Shown here piece after piece: positions 14,514 through 27,839 of a stretch of 64,000 nucleotides of DNA. Numbering within the stretch: position 1 is the first letter of the stretch; every line of letters starts with the position of its first letter. The notes beneath the pieces were generated by a model. The model had not been told where the DNA came from and did no database searches. It saw only the letters and a list, made by a program, of their open reading frames with translations. Source of the DNA: Xenopus tropicalis. Taxonomy: Eukaryota > Chordata > Amphibia > Anura > Pipidae. The stretch is from assembly GCF_000004195.4 (NCBI RefSeq), contig NC_030684.2, positions 111,143,429 to 111,207,428 on the forward strand, in the 5' to 3' direction. A program made the translations under genes and the position numbers.

Positions 14514-14586
14514 GGGGGGGGGGGGGGTGAGTAAGGCAGGACAATAGCTGTTAGATACACTGTCTGTGCAGCCCGCCCCCCCCCCC
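14514..14586. repeat. G14 run and C11 run, potential hairpin
   Basis: Fourteen G at 14514-14527 and eleven C at 14576-14586, 48 nt apart. They can pair, and the G run alone could form a G-quadruplex. Also a likely spot for assembly length errors. Confidence 0.85.
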
Positions 14587-15027
14587 GGCTCAGTTAGTAC
14601 GTTCCCCATGCTGGAACATCACACACCCGGCCTGTATTGGGGTTTGACAGATGGTAACAGCCAAAGCCGACGTACTCCTCTCTCTAGTTATAAGGAATCA
14701 TTTCATACAGTGACTGGGCGAGCACGTATTTATCTGTGAGGGCGCTATCAGCATGTAGGGACATAATACATTAGTAGGAGAGTTGGGCGGCGGTAGATAG
14801 TTGCAGCTGAGCAAGCGTGCCATGTAACTCATTCGGTCCCCGCCCAAGCTCTTGTTTACTATATTTGCAACACTATCCCCTTATGAAGTTGCCTTCCGTT
14901 GCATTGCAATTTTCTATTACTGTAACTTTATAACAGAATTGGAAGTCCTTAGCGTAGGCAGATTCCATGTGCTGCGCGCCCACGTCCAGCCTGGCCCTTG
15001 TTCAAAGAGTCATTGCGTACTGTAACG

Positions 15028-15040
15028 TTTCCCGCCAAAA
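15028..15040. promoter_or_regulatory. E2F site TTTCCCGCCAAAA
   Basis: Exact match to a high-affinity E2F consensus (TTTSSCGC with AAA flank). Fifty bases before an ETS site. Confidence 0.5.
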
Positions 15041-15077
15041 TTCAGCAGCGACGCCACACATAAGGTGCATAGCTCCT

Positions 15078-15086
15078 ACCGGAAGT
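15078..15086 (+). promoter_or_regulatory. ETS site ACCGGAAGT
   Basis: Exact ETS/GABP consensus; a second, inverted ETS-like word follows at 15096-15105. Confidence 0.5.
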
Positions 15087-15254
15087 AGCTACTAGTCATT
15101 TCCGTCTTATTGGAATGGTATTTTGAAAATACCAGTGAGTTCTTTTGCTGTTCATAGTTCTTGGTGCATAAGTTGTAGGGAGGAGATGTAACTGAGTTGA
15201 TGTGGCTCATATATAATGTTTAGTTACAATTAATAATTTTGGTATGTTATTATT

Positions 15255-15415
15255 TCTTAACATTGGAGACACAGCAACCAATCAGCAATTAGATTTGAAT
15301 GGTCACCTACAAGTTTGAAAACAAAGATCTGATTGGTTGCTATGGGCAACATTACTGGTGATGTTTGTCTTCACTGTTAATAAATACTTCCCTGGCTGTT
15401 GGCATACTACTTCCA
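15255..15415. repeat. Dispersed frog repeat (GCAACCAATCAGC ... TGATTGGTTGCTATGGGCAA)
   Basis: Contains the paired phrases agcaaccaatcagcaatta and tgattggttgctatgggcaa. These are inverted copies of each other and are very common in Xenopus genomes. A related divergent copy is at 31165-31275. Confidence 0.55.
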
Positions 15416-17547
15416 GCACTGCTACTGATAGATGAAAACTATTTGGGTGATGCTGGGTGTTGCAATTCACTTAAGGGTATTCAGGGGTCCTTTCCTCTCA
15501 AACCCTCTAAATAAATACACTTTGGTTGCATACCTACTATTTTAGTGGTTTTATGATTGCAGGGCAAATAATAAAGCATTGGGATTAGAAACTGATCCTT
15601 ATTTGCTCCTACTAAGTCTGCATTTAATATGTACCTTCTACAGGAATGTCAGGAATAGGCCAACCCTATGCATCTCCTTACACTTCAGCCAGGCAAATTC
15701 AGCAGCACTGAGGGCCCCCATTTGCACTTCCTTGTGTGCTCTGAGGTACAGGAGTTTACACAACACTGATATGGATCATTCTGTGAGATATGTTGCCCTG
15801 CTTTTTGGCAGCCTTTGAGTAATTCTTTTTAAGGAACAAGTCCCTAGATACAATATTGCAAACTTTCTACTCAGTGGTGGAAGGATATTGCTTCTTGTAA
15901 TGAACATTTTATTTTGTCCTCTGCAAACTTCTGGGGAATTTTAAGGACCACGCAGGACATGTATTTACATAGAGAAAAACCTGTGGAAGAGTTTCAATGT
16001 TTGCTGGTGACTGGTATGGAGCTGAATGGGGCCTGAATATGTGAACTATTGACCCTGTGAGAGCAGGAGAGTACACAGCATGTCCTTTGTGGTTAACCAT
16101 TTAATTGCTTGATTTGCTAAATAGTAGCGTATGTGTGCCTAGAGTACATGGAAAGCAGTGTAACCTCCCTATACATGGCATATGTGTTTTTCCCCCTGCC
16201 TCCAGATTTTGCCTACGTCTTAATTTTACATTATACTAATTTACTTTCGTTTTTTTATCACCCCTGACATTTTTCAGGCAAAACATTCTAGACAAATGGG
16301 GGGGGGAGAGCAAATGTATAGTTCTGGAAGGAGTAAATAAAGTCACGGGCAGCTATGGTGTGTCGGGCAACTATGGTGTGTCGGGGTTATCACCCCTCCA
16401 CACTCACATACACAGTGTCATTTTGCTGTACAGTCCTGTATATTATGGAAATAGGCTGTTGAAATTATACCAGCTGGGAATACTGATCATTTTGTTTCAC
16501 ACAAATTTTAGATCCTTCTCACATTTAGTCTTGTGTGTTGAGTCACCTACCATTTTAGTAAATCTCTCACACATTAAGTAATTTACAAAGATATTCCATC
16601 ACTATCCCGTTCAGTTTCTCAATCATTCACTATCTCGCCTATTAAACTGCATTCTCTACAGCCATTGTTCATTAATTCCCCTCAGTCAACTTGCCACTAA
16701 TTCAGAAGTCGGTAGCCACACACTTACATAGACATGACATTATTTTCCTTTATATCTCTTGCTCATTGTCTTATAAATCACTACAATATTGTGTTGTGCT
16801 TTACATTGATCTATAAATCCTTACAAAGAGCAAAGTGCTTTGGAAATAGCACAACTTGTGAGATATGCATTACTGTTATACGAGACTGCAGTATGAAATG
16901 CATTTTTTTATAAGTCAGCAGGCCAAATAAACTAATTGGGGCATTTATTAATATATGGGAAGAAAACTATATAAGGGAGATTCCTTAATTTAGGTAACAT
17001 CACAATAGAATGTAGTGTGCAGTGTCAAGTTTGTAGAAGTTCATATCACCTCTTCCGTAGAAAGTAGTAAGAAAATGTATTGGATTAGCTGAATTAATGA
17101 TTTATCGCTTAAGTAAAGCAGGTGTCACAGTAAATAAAAACATACTAGGGATCATAGGAAAATAAAGGTTGGGTGTGGACAGCAAAACTTTTTATATAAA
17201 TAAATGTAATGTGTGATTTATAGATGCCGATCAGACAGGAAAGTAAGGTTCTATGTCTATTCTAGACTAAACAGAGAAACCATTATATATGACATTGATT
17301 TAGGTTAAGGTGATTGAATGTAAAATCGCAGGTTGTTGTGATTGTAATGTTGTTCTGCAGTTTAGAAAACAAATAAATCTGTTACTTTGCTTTCAGATAA
17401 AATTAATTTCTCTTGCTTTCGAAGTTAGAAGTTGAAAAAGGACCCATTCATGGTATGGGCATTATGATGGTTATGTATCCAAGGAATCCTTGATGTGTTT
17501 GAATATGAGCTCCTAATTGCTTAAAGTTAGATAAACAACACAGCTCG

Positions 17548-17569
17548 TGTATGTATGTATGTATGTATA
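17548..17569. repeat. (GTAT)n microsatellite
   Basis: Five to six tandem GTAT units. Confidence 0.9.
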
Positions 17570-17625
17570 ACTTTATTTATAAAGCGCCACAAGGGTACGC
17601 AGTGCTGTACAATCTTACAAAATAC
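17565..17625 (-). repeat. LINE/SINE 3'-tail fragment (TTTATAAAGCGCC family)
   Basis: Carries tttatttataaagcgccac followed by cgcagtgctgtacaa, the reverse complement of a dispersed frog element tail. Related fragments occur at 20090-20140, 27010-27060, 32096-32170 and 53570-53625, and in the other orientation at 26655-26725, 34790-34845 and 50655-50722. Confidence 0.55.
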
Positions 17626-17642
17626 AAAATTACACACAGGGA

Positions 17643-17644
<2 letters not shown>

Positions 17645-17683
<39 letters not shown>
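17645..17683. repeat. (TA)n microsatellite
   Basis: About 19 TA units. Confidence 0.95.
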
Positions 17684-17686
<3 letters not shown>

Positions 17687-18878
17687 GCACATATAAGAAA
17701 TTTGTTGTTCCAATAATTATTGCAATTTATAAGGTTGCAACAGTTTATACAGTGTATTGAAAGGGCCAAGGCACAAGTTAGAGTATATAATATTAAACAA
17801 AATACGCATCGGATTTTGTAATGCTCATGAATATTTACATTAATGAGAGAGCAGTCATCTTTGGGCATAAATGTATACTTGCCTTAGCGCAGAAACACTC
17901 AAATGGATGAAAAACACATGTTCCATTGCACTGAATGTTTTCTTTGGGTGTAAAATTTGAATCCAATAACCTGTTTTTAAAATCTTAGTTTTTTATAGAC
18001 ACAAGTTATATGCAGTGTTTTTAGATTTGAAGGGAATGTAGCTTATGGGGGCAATCGTGCCTTTGCCTCATACAGCAGCATTTACTGCTTATGTATACCA
18101 TTCTAGATTATTTGAGGACAAACATGCATATTATCCATAAATACTCAACAACGCTCTCCTACTAATGTATCTTTGATTAAAATATGTAGTATTTGATACA
18201 ACATTATTGTAATATTGCGCTGTGCAGATACTGCTTAGCTCCACAGTATATATGAAATTATTGCAAGACATTTTTATACATTTATATCAGTCAAAAATTG
18301 CATACAGTTTCTCTATATAACTGACTTGTCTCACATGAGTGGATGGTCGAAATGTTCAGCCCAGGATATGAATAACTAAAATTCAATACCAATTCTCGTT
18401 AATGGGGTCACAGGTTTGGAAGGCTCAGAAGAGTAAGATGCAATTTAGTGATTTCAGCTGCAATAACTTTTCTGAACCTGAATAGCACAATTACAGCTTC
18501 CTAAACACAGGAGAATAAAAAAAATATCCATACTTTATATTTGAAAAACAAACCCCAAGTGAATATTCCCAGACCACTCTAAGATGATCCTGTTTACACC
18601 TGCAATAAAATGTTCCTGAATCTTGTTGCCCTATTTAATTTTTTATTAAATCAGTTAATTTGCTGTAAAACTATATTGCATTTGCCGATGATTATAAATA
18701 AAGTGAAATCTGCACAGTTATATCATTTTAGTATTTGTGCTGAGAGATGACTATATATATTTTTAAACATTAATGTGATTTTTTTGAAAATTATTAAACA
18801 TGTTTAAGAAAGAATGTAAATAAGCTTTATGCTGTTGGTGATACACCATTATTTACAGCAGAAAATTGTATTATGTTT

Positions 18879-18990
18879 TACAGGTATGGGATCCATTATT
18901 TGGAAACCCATTATCTGGAAGGTTCCAAATTATGGAACAAAACTTTGTTCCAAGGCAGGAAGTTTCCAAATCCTATGGTATTTCATAAAG
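18879..18990. repeat. Fragment of Xenopus MITE (TACAGGTATGGGATCC end)
   Basis: Begins tacaggtatgggatccatta and continues with ggaaacccattatctggaag, then decays. One end only of the family seen complete at 24092-24418. Confidence 0.7.
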
Positions 18991-20085
18991 CAAGGGCAGT
19001 GAATCTTCACCTTCAGCTGTTGTGAAGCAACGCCTTATATACCCCCTGTAACTGAGTTGACGGCATGTTAGTAGTTGTAGTTCTGTAACCCAATGACACC
19101 TATGTACAAACAATTAATCTAGATGCTGAAACATTGAATTTAAAAAGATAATTTTAGTTTGACATTATTTAAGCAGATTTTAAGAGGACATATATGTATT
19201 TGGTTTTATTGCTTTGTTGCAATAATTGATCTAGCTTAAGTTAAAAACAGCCTAAGCGCAGCTTAATGGCATTCTCTAGTATTCATGATTGCTATCTGCC
19301 TGCTGGATAATTCATAATGTTAAGCTTGTCCACAATAATAAGGCTTTTACTGTGTTAAGATATAATATAGGGTGTTTAGCTGCTCTGTAGTGTAGATTAC
19401 TACAGAGCAGCCTGTGCTAAATGGTATCAGTGCATCCTAGGGGGCTTATTTTAGTCTTCAGGCTGACTATTTCTTTGGATGTCCACAATGGAACATGTTT
19501 GTGTAGTTTAAAATTGGAATATGTACTGCTTTAACAGCAGAGTTTGCATTTGGTTTACCACAATGAGCATAGGGAGGGATGAAGGTGTGCTTGAGCATTT
19601 ATTGGGACATCCTGACGATTTTAGAAATTATGTTACACTGTGTCAGGTGTTTAGATTTTGTACATTGATAAGACTTGTGAGTGGGTGTGATTGGAATCGC
19701 TCAGGTTTGGATCTTTCATACCCTTTGTTAGATACAGTATAATTCACACTACCATTGGCTTTAGGAGCACTGATTGCATTTTAATTATATATCCCTTACC
19801 CTTGCTGAAAGGTTGGCAAACATAAGCATTTTTACACATGTATCCAAATGACATTTTAATAAAAAGTATAACACAGCATTTGATAGGGTATTGAAGGCAG
19901 TGGCACATAGGGGTGATTTCAGACACTTTTCAGATGTTTAGTTGCTAAGGTGGTAGCAGAAAAATTGCCCCATTGCCTGCTTTGTCAGTTGCTTGTGCAT
20001 GCTAGTAGAAGTGATTGCCTGTTAAAAAACACCCAAAACTGACCAATGCCACTGCTCTTGCAAAGCACTTGTAAAGCTATCTGAG

Positions 20086-20150
20086 ATATTACATATTTCT
20101 AAAGTACCAACATATTTCGGAACAATGTACAAAAGAAGATAGTATACAGC
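20086..20150 (-). repeat. LINE/SINE 3'-tail fragment
   Basis: tttctaaagtaccaacatat followed by ttcggaacaatgtacaa; a diverged copy of the tail family described at 17565. Confidence 0.45.
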
Positions 20151-23034
20151 AAACAAGCAAATGACATACAAATGCTGAATGATAAATTAAATCAATTTTC
20201 TGTTTATGATTTGTATTTCAGTAACAAAAGAGTAAATAGTAAAACAGAATTAGAGTTATTGATAAAATAATGTACAAGGCAGAAATATTTTCATTTCCAT
20301 CATAGTTAGTGAAATAACTGACTGAATTCTACAGGAAACTTTCAGTGTTATTGGAGCAGATTGCTTTTCTTAAATTCTTCATGCTGATTTACTCATCAAA
20401 ATTACCAATACATATATTGAAGGAATAGGGTCTGCATGTCCAGCTTGGAATGCAGGACATCCTTTAATATTAAGGAAAAAAATTGCAGATAAAATATAAT
20501 AACACTAGGTCCGGCGTGTCCAACCAACAACTGCCTGCCACCACATGTTATCCATTTGTGCATTCCATAATAAAAGCAAAATCTATAGAATGAATCAGAT
20601 AGGCTAGTAACACATGGATATCTTGACTCCTGCAGCAACGGCCAAAATATCCATGTCCACCTGTTACCACTTACAGTATCAATTAATGAAAAGCTCCCTG
20701 CCTGATGCTCATGGAGAAGTGGCATGCTAACCTCCCTGTAAAAACTTTGAGACATTGATATTTCTCCAGCTCTTATTAGTATACCTTCTAAAAGATTACA
20801 TAAATGTAACATAAATTTGTTTTTAGCACTCACTTAAAACCCTTTTTTCAGTACTTTCCTTAAATAAATACAAATATACCAATTTCATATAAATCACATG
20901 TTGCTAATTTAATGAAAAAGAATTTAGATCTGTTTTTGGTAAGAATTCTATAGAGATGATATGGTCTGTCAGATATTAATGGGATACATATTCTTGCATT
21001 AACTAAGAATGCACAAGTAAAATTTGCATAACAGTCTATAGTGTGAATGAGGCCTTAGGTATAGTAGGCTATGGTGAGAAGTCCAGTCTGGACCATAAGT
21101 TCTAAAAATGCAGTCCATTACAATAAAAAAATTAGCGGCCTTGAGTTTTTGATGCACAATCAATTCTGTGATTCATTTATATGATGCTCAAGTTGAATAT
21201 TTTCGAACCCTAAACTTTTTTTTTAACCCACACATTTTGGGTCTGTTGTTCTCACCATTTTTATAACAAAGCCCATCAACGTCACCCAAGGGTGAGATGA
21301 CACAGTGATGTCACAAAAGGGCAGAGGAGGGGTGCTGCCTGAATTCTGAACATACCATACACTCACACTTGTGCATGTGGTCTAGTTTCTCCACATAGAA
21401 GAAACTATGTGGCATAGGCTGTATCTCTTGTTTAACAATCTGTGGAAACATTAATTTCAGGATACTGTGTAAACCTTTGCAGCAAGTATACTTTCTCAGA
21501 GACTCGGAGCTGAGTAGTTATTGTTATTATGTTGGGTATGTCCTGTTTTGTCAAACAACGAAAGAAAAAACAGTAGTAGTTGGTCTTAAAGGATCTGACA
21601 TGGCATGGTGGGTAACCCATTCAGAAAAATAATCCTACTGTATGTTACATTACACCATGCCGAAGAAAGAACAAGTGTTTGTGTACCATGCAGCAATGTT
21701 GTTCTGTGTATATGATTTTTATCTGATGGGAACAATAATTTGAACTGTATCAGACATAAAAATTACATTATCTATCTCTGTTAGGGATGGTTTTGCGCTC
21801 AAATGACAGTATTTAGAAAGGGAGCGCACTTTCCATAACTAAAGGAATTGCAGTTTTTTTTATTCTAAATTAAATTTTAGCAGTCATTGGACAGCAATTT
21901 TGCTATTGTGTTTTATTAGCTACATTTTAAACCTAACCATATGTAAATATATGATCATTTTTGTTAAGTAAAACCTGGTGGAAAAATTATTGTTTTGTTG
22001 TTTGTATTAATTGTTTTTAAGTTGTAAAATGTGCAAATTTGCACCAGGGTTGGTGGCCGACATGGCAGAGTCTTCTCTGATCTTGGGCTTCTTGGCACTG
22101 ATTGCCAAGCAGGAACGTGTACAATGAAAGCCAGAATGGTCCTGGCTTCTCGTGTACACATACCTGTCCAGTATTCTGTTGGATCGGAAGTGACAGTGAT
22201 GTATCCCCTTTGTAAAATGTGAGGATCTGTTTGGAAGGAACTTTAGAGTATTTCTATGTGAAAAAATATTGCCTGCTCTAATGAAATATCACAATGCAAA
22301 AATGCTTGTATGTGTCTTTGTGTGGTATGGCTGCACATAACACAGTAAATGTCTATTAAAAATCTTATTTGTAAGAGAGGCATTTCAGTTAAGTTGTATC
22401 TATGTACTACAAGGGCCCAAGATTATACATTTTTATCAGATTTTTTCAGTAACAATTTGTGTGGTGTGGTTAATCTTTAAAGTTATTAGAAGAATGTTAC
22501 CTTTCTACAACTCCAAAGTACAATTAAAAATGTAAAATTAACAGTACATTATACCTATAAGGGAATGTGAACTGATCCTTGGAGCTTACAATCTGTAGCA
22601 GAAGGAGATATGGCAAAGTTCCTCCGATCTGATGGAATAACACTGTCTATCAGATGGAATAACACTGAGCAAGTCATCGGATTTCACCATCTTGCTAATG
22701 CCGAACCTTGAGAAGTCATTTAGAATAAAATAGTTGCCATTCATGCACATTTAATCTGCTTTTATGGTAATGGTTGTTCAGAATTTTTTTATTCATGGCA
22801 TGGCTGACTCCGTCTGTTTGTCATCTATCTATCCGTTTGTATCAATTTATATATTTTTAAAACTGGTTTTAATTATAACAAGGGATTTCCCTGTAAATAA
22901 GGACACTACCATCTTTTGTATGTTTAGCAAAATCCAATGATGTTGCAAAATCAATTTTTAACCTTCCTAGGGAGGAATGAATACTGTGAGCCAGGCTGGT
23001 GTGTAAATGAGAAACACATTCTAGGCACAGAGAT

Positions 23035-23400
23035 CTCTTGTGGCAGTGCAAGTACAAGCTCTTCCCATATTGTCTCCTGCTTTTATATTAATTACAACTT
23101 GCATTATCAGCTGCGGGGCTCCGGCCCAGCAAATAGAAAATGCCTTCCCAAGGGATCTTGCTTCTTGGATGTCTTTTTCATCCGCTTTATATCAGGCTGC
23201 TCAATATTCGCAGCTTTTCACCTGGAAACTGCGCTCTTTAACACAATTAGATGGAGAGAGGAAACATACATTTGTATCTTAAATTATTAAAAATTCTCCC
23301 TCGTGTCTGTCTGCAGATAAGTAAACTGTTAGCTGTTTAATATAATAATGCAGTGAAGTGCTGGATGGATTCTCTACATGAATATTTTCTTATTTTTGTG
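23035..23400. promoter_or_regulatory. Candidate conserved intronic enhancer A
   Basis: Repeat-free, balanced composition with TTAATTA (23088-23094), a cluster of homeodomain-type AT motifs near 23275-23290, CAGCTG (E-box, 23107) and ordered GC-rich islands. Differs from the decayed AT-rich intron around it. Conservation is inferred, not tested. Confidence 0.35.
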
Positions 23401-24091
23401 TGTGTGTGTATACCTTCTATCATAGTTCTAGATTACACTAAAGATTTGATTGGGTAGATATCCAGATCTGATGGCTCATGTTTCATGTATTGATAACTGC
23501 AAAAATGACTTATACAGTAATTTTGGATAGCTTTAGTCAATCCAAATAAATCTAAATGCAACTGTGGGATTATCTATCTATCTATCTGTGTATGAGTATA
23601 CATATGTGTATGGGTATGCATGTTAGTTATATGTAGAGAGTCAGCAATAATGATATGTTTGTAGATCCAAATAATAAATATGTACATGTACAGTATACAA
23701 CAGTAATATTTTATCTGTCAACAGCATGTGGAAAAAAACTCTTTAGTATTTATGTAAAAACAAAATGGATAGAAAAACTGTATTTTTTACATTGAATTTT
23801 ATTGGGTTTTTAGATCCAAAAAAATCTGTTTATGTAAGCCAGTATTACATTGTATCTCAGTTAATTTTGGATGAAAATGTGGCTAGGCTCTGTCAATTTT
23901 GAGAAACTTTGCCTCATTAACATGTGCTATACTTCTTCATGTGTACTGGATATTCCTTAGAGCTATGATTTTGCAGTACCTGTCAGTTTCAACATTGCTG
24001 CTACAAGTTAATATGCTCTTTTGTTTTACAAAGTAGTTACCCAGTCCTGCAGGCATTTTAACTATTCTTGTGCAAAATGTTTAAAACTAAA

Positions 24092-24418
24092 TATAGGTAT
24101 GGAATCCCTTATCTGGAAACCCGATAACCAGAGAGCTCCAAATTACAGAAAGACCGTCTCCCATAGACTCCATTTTAATCAAATAATTCAGATTTTTTAA
24201 ATTGCTTTCCTTTTTTTTTGTAAAAATAAAACAGTGCTTTGTAATTGAACTAAGATATAATTAATCCTTACTGGATGCAAAATAATCCTATTGGGTTTAA
24301 TTAATGTTTTATTAATTTTTTAGTAGACTTAAGGTGTGAAGACCCAAATTACAGAAAGACCCCTTATCCGGAATACTCTTGGTCCCGAGCATTTTGGTTA
24401 ACGGGTCCTATACCTGTA
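24092..24418. mobile_element. Complete Xenopus MITE (TACAGGTATRGGA ends)
   Basis: Ends are inverted: tataggtatggaatccctta at the left, and tacaggtataggacccgtta when the right end is reverse complemented. The inner sequence contains gtctcccatagactcc and ccaaattacagaaagacc. It is non-coding and non-autonomous. This family is one of the most recognisable in Xenopus and supports the species call. Confidence 0.85.
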
Positions 24419-26569
24419 CTGGATTTGCATTTTTATACATTGACTCAAATTAATAGCTGATAGTTAGAAGTAGGGAGGGTAAGCTGCATATCATATGACG
24501 ATAGACATGTCCTGTAGCATTTTTTTTTTATTTTTTTTAAAGTTTTTTCCTAGAGTGTTTTTTAATTTGTATACAAGGAGTTTTACCTGTCCTTTTGGAC
24601 AATGGGATGGGAGGAAGAATATTGAACAGAAAGGGAAGGGACAGAGGCAGTTGTAAAATAGGATAAGGTATTCCAATACTAGTAAAAAGTGTAAACAAAA
24701 ATAAGGTAACCTAAAGAAGCAGCATATATGTATTTAGTTTTATGAAGATTTAGGATATAAATCTATTTTGTGTTATCTAGCTTGAGATCTGTGATGATTG
24801 TGCACAAAATATACCTACTGAAAATCTTGTAGAGAGCAGAAGTCACATTGCACCTCATGCTATAGGGCATGTTTAGTGCTAACTAAAAAAAGTCAAGAGT
24901 ATGGATTTAAAAATCAAATCAACAGCTCTGGTGATCTCTCTACAAATATACATTTCACATTGACACTCCATAACCACAAAACTAGTGCTGACCATTTTCA
25001 CTGAAGATTATTAAGCCCTATATTTAGGAAGGTGGTTTAGGGGATCTCAAGGCTGATTCTGTCTTTTTTTTACGGTTTCTGAAGACCGGACTGTGACTTT
25101 TTGGCGTTGCAAAATATGTAACCTTTTTGCGCTGAGACTCAAGAGATATCCAAATGACTGTTCAATTCAGTCTCATTATCTAATGTAAAGAGAGTCACGT
25201 AATATTTTAAATTTTTCGACTGAACTCTCATTTAATTCACTAAGAAAACAATATTTTTATAATATCTTTTAAACTTGTGCACTTCAGAACACTAGATGGC
25301 TTCAAAATTACATAGCAAAGAGAGAAAATGTAAACAGGCTTCTGAATATTGACAAACAGTCTGGTCCCTTGATGATATTAACAGAATATTGATAGTAAAA
25401 TACGTTTATTTTCCATGAAAGAAAGTATATTATAGTTGGCATGTACATGTATAACTTCTAGCTTGACAAAACATGAGATAATTGAATATGCTGTTTTTGT
25501 AGAGAAGAAGTGTTAGCACTTTTTTATGCTCAGTAAAAACAGTCTGAATCCTTTCTTCCCTTTGCATCGGGTGTAGGGATTTGGATGACAATAATAATGG
25601 TAAGTGCTACTGCGAATACCAAACCATTGAATAGAATGGGGTTAGAGTTCTGTTCTGACAAATCCACGAGGGTATCTTTGATACATTTTTGATAAATGGG
25701 GCTTGATATTTGATAAATCTGCCCTAATGTAAGTACTTTCAGGTTTTTTTTTCCACTGATCAAAGAGTTAACCATTAAGACAGAAAAACATCTGCCTGTG
25801 AATGTTTGTTGTTTAGGGTAAATCTACATGATGCGCTTTAAAGGCAATGACACATGTGCCGCTTCCCATGTATTCTGCTTATATCTAGCTTTGGTTGTTA
25901 CAAGGGCACTTTTTTGTCAGTCCTGCAGTAAAGCTTCAATTGAAAGAAGTTTGGCTTATGTAAACATGTTCTGCTTCAGATATGTTCAACCACTGTACAA
26001 GAGTAAGTGCAGTGATGATAGTGCTGGTGTGCATTTGCTGGTAGGGTCAGTAAGAATGGCATTACTCTATATTTGGGTGGATAAATGTTTTAAAGTATAT
26101 TAAATATTCTTGTTATTTTCGCATGCAAGTAAAGCAGGCCTTTCATAAATTTCTGTAATCCTCCCATATTTCTGCTATCATGTATCATGCCTCTTTCATT
26201 GTCTTTCAAAATTGATATTGATTTAACTTTTTGTTTAAAAAAACACCCTCAACACTATATTCTGACAGAAAATCTAATTCAGATAGCATTAAAGGGGATG
26301 AAACCCAAAGCCACTTTCCAAAATCAATTAAATAAAAGCAAGGGCAAGCATAGTGTAAAGGCACAAAGTCCCATGTTCCTTCCAAGTAAAGGAAAAAGCG
26401 CCAGGACTAGTGCAGCTGCACTAGGGATCAAAGCACAAGCCAAACAAAATACAAAATTCAGCGCCAACATCTGTGCTGTCAAATAGATACTCTGGTAGAA
26501 TGCTCACAGTCGTTCCAGGATGTGAACTGCTATAGTTCACGTAGATTATTTTCTAAGTTCCTACATTAT

Positions 26570-26725
26570 TTCTCTTTCCCCTTTGCTGAATTTTGTATGT
26601 TTTTTTGGCTTGTTAACTTTTTGTTGTTTTCTTTATATTTTACTTCTTCTCATTGTTTGCTGAATTATTGTAAGACCTTGCTGGGGCTGTATAAATAAAT
26701 GATAATGCTAATGATGATGGTTAAA
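26570..26725 (+). repeat. Degraded LINE/SINE 3' tail
   Basis: Ends with attgtaagaccttgctgggg and ctgtataaataaatgataat, matching the dispersed tail family in forward orientation. Confidence 0.5.
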
Positions 26726-27009
26726 GGGTATAGGGTGTGTTTTGTGATCCACCATGCACAAGGGTGGAGTTTGGGAGCCATTTTCAAGGTTTAAATAGTC
26801 TTGGTGCGCTATGGTTCTGTAAACAGTTAAGCAGAAACAAAATATTAATGCAAAAAACATCAATATGCATAGCTTTGTGCTTTAATTTACTGTTGTTTTT
26901 CTGCAACTTGCCTTGTAAAGTATAGTAATAACGGACTGTGTTTATCTGTGTATTTAAATATTTGTATCTAGTGATCTATTTTTTTACCTGCCTATCTATT
27001 TATCAAATT

Positions 27010-27320
27010 TATGTATTCAGTTATTATTCTTTATTTGTATAGCACCACCACATTTATGCAATACTTATAGACTTTGTTCATCTTTCACATGGATGTGGAG
27101 TGGGGTTTAGAGTCTTAACCTTTTTTATCACTCTTAAGCACTCTGTGCTGAATTTTATATGGAGCCAATAAACCTGCTTGTATGTTTAGAAGTGTGGTGG
27201 GAATCAGAGTACCTAGAGGAAACTCACTCAGATACGAGGAGAACGTGCATAGGACCCAGGTCAAAGCTGCACTCAGGATCCCAGAACTGCAAGGCCTCAG
27301 TGCTAACCACTGAATTACAA
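27010..27320 (-). repeat. L2-like non-LTR retrotransposon 3' fragment
   Basis: Contains tttatttgtatagcaccacc, ccaataaacctgcttgtatg, gagtacctagaggaaactca and gtgctaaccactgaattac. These phrases occur in this order in a widespread fish/frog L2-type element. It is decayed and non-coding. Orientation is uncertain. Confidence 0.6.
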
Positions 27321-27839
27321 ACACACACATATATATATTTATATTACAGGATGATGTGCAGCATGTGTGCATCTCTCACCCAGAGGTGACATTCTTTCTG
27401 CCAGTATACACATAGCATCTGGTATGCTATTTACATCTCAGTTTCATAACATGTTACACAGCAGGAGTCTGGCAACCATCTGGTAATCCTTCCTTTAAAT
27501 GACCACTTAGAAGCAGTACAAGGTCTAGTGAGTAACTGGCAACTTGTCCCTTGATAGCCATATGGCTTTCTGGGATGGTAGGGATCAGGCAGCAAGGGCA
27601 AGACTCTTTTTCCTTATATCCTACCCCATTAAGTTATGAAGAAATATAATCGCTGCAGTACCTGATTTTGGTCATGCTGCCCTTGTGTCTGGAAATACTG
27701 GAAGGGAAGGATGAAAAGGCAATGAACTGGGAAAAAGGGATGCCTTTGGTTTATAAATGAAAATATCAGTGATCAAAATAGAGAGCACAATCAAATATAT
27801 AAATGTCACCAAACATTGCAACCCACAATGCTGCACATT

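Larger units (their letters stand above)
14560..15110. promoter_or_regulatory. CpG-rich promoter-like block in intron 6
   Basis: Many CpGs (cgacgt, gggcggcgg, gctgcgcgcccacgtcc, gcgacgcc) in an otherwise AT-rich intron. Ends with an E2F site TTTCCCGCCAAAA (15028-15040) and ETS site ACCGGAAGT (15078-15086). A second inverted ETS word CATTTCCGTC (15096-15105) and inverted CCAAT follow just outside. A GTGAGT donor-like word lies at 15135-15140. This is the make-up of a TATA-less, growth-regulated promoter. No coding frame of interest follows on either strand, so the product, if any, may be noncoding or a spliced transcript. Confidence 0.45.

Noticed and set aside
14223..14609. 128-codon open frame on the - strand
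   Set aside because: Runs through the C11 and G14 runs and AT repeats; low complexity, no homology recognised.
17527..17868. 113-codon open frame on the - strand
   Set aside because: Translated (TA)n microsatellite and repeat tail.
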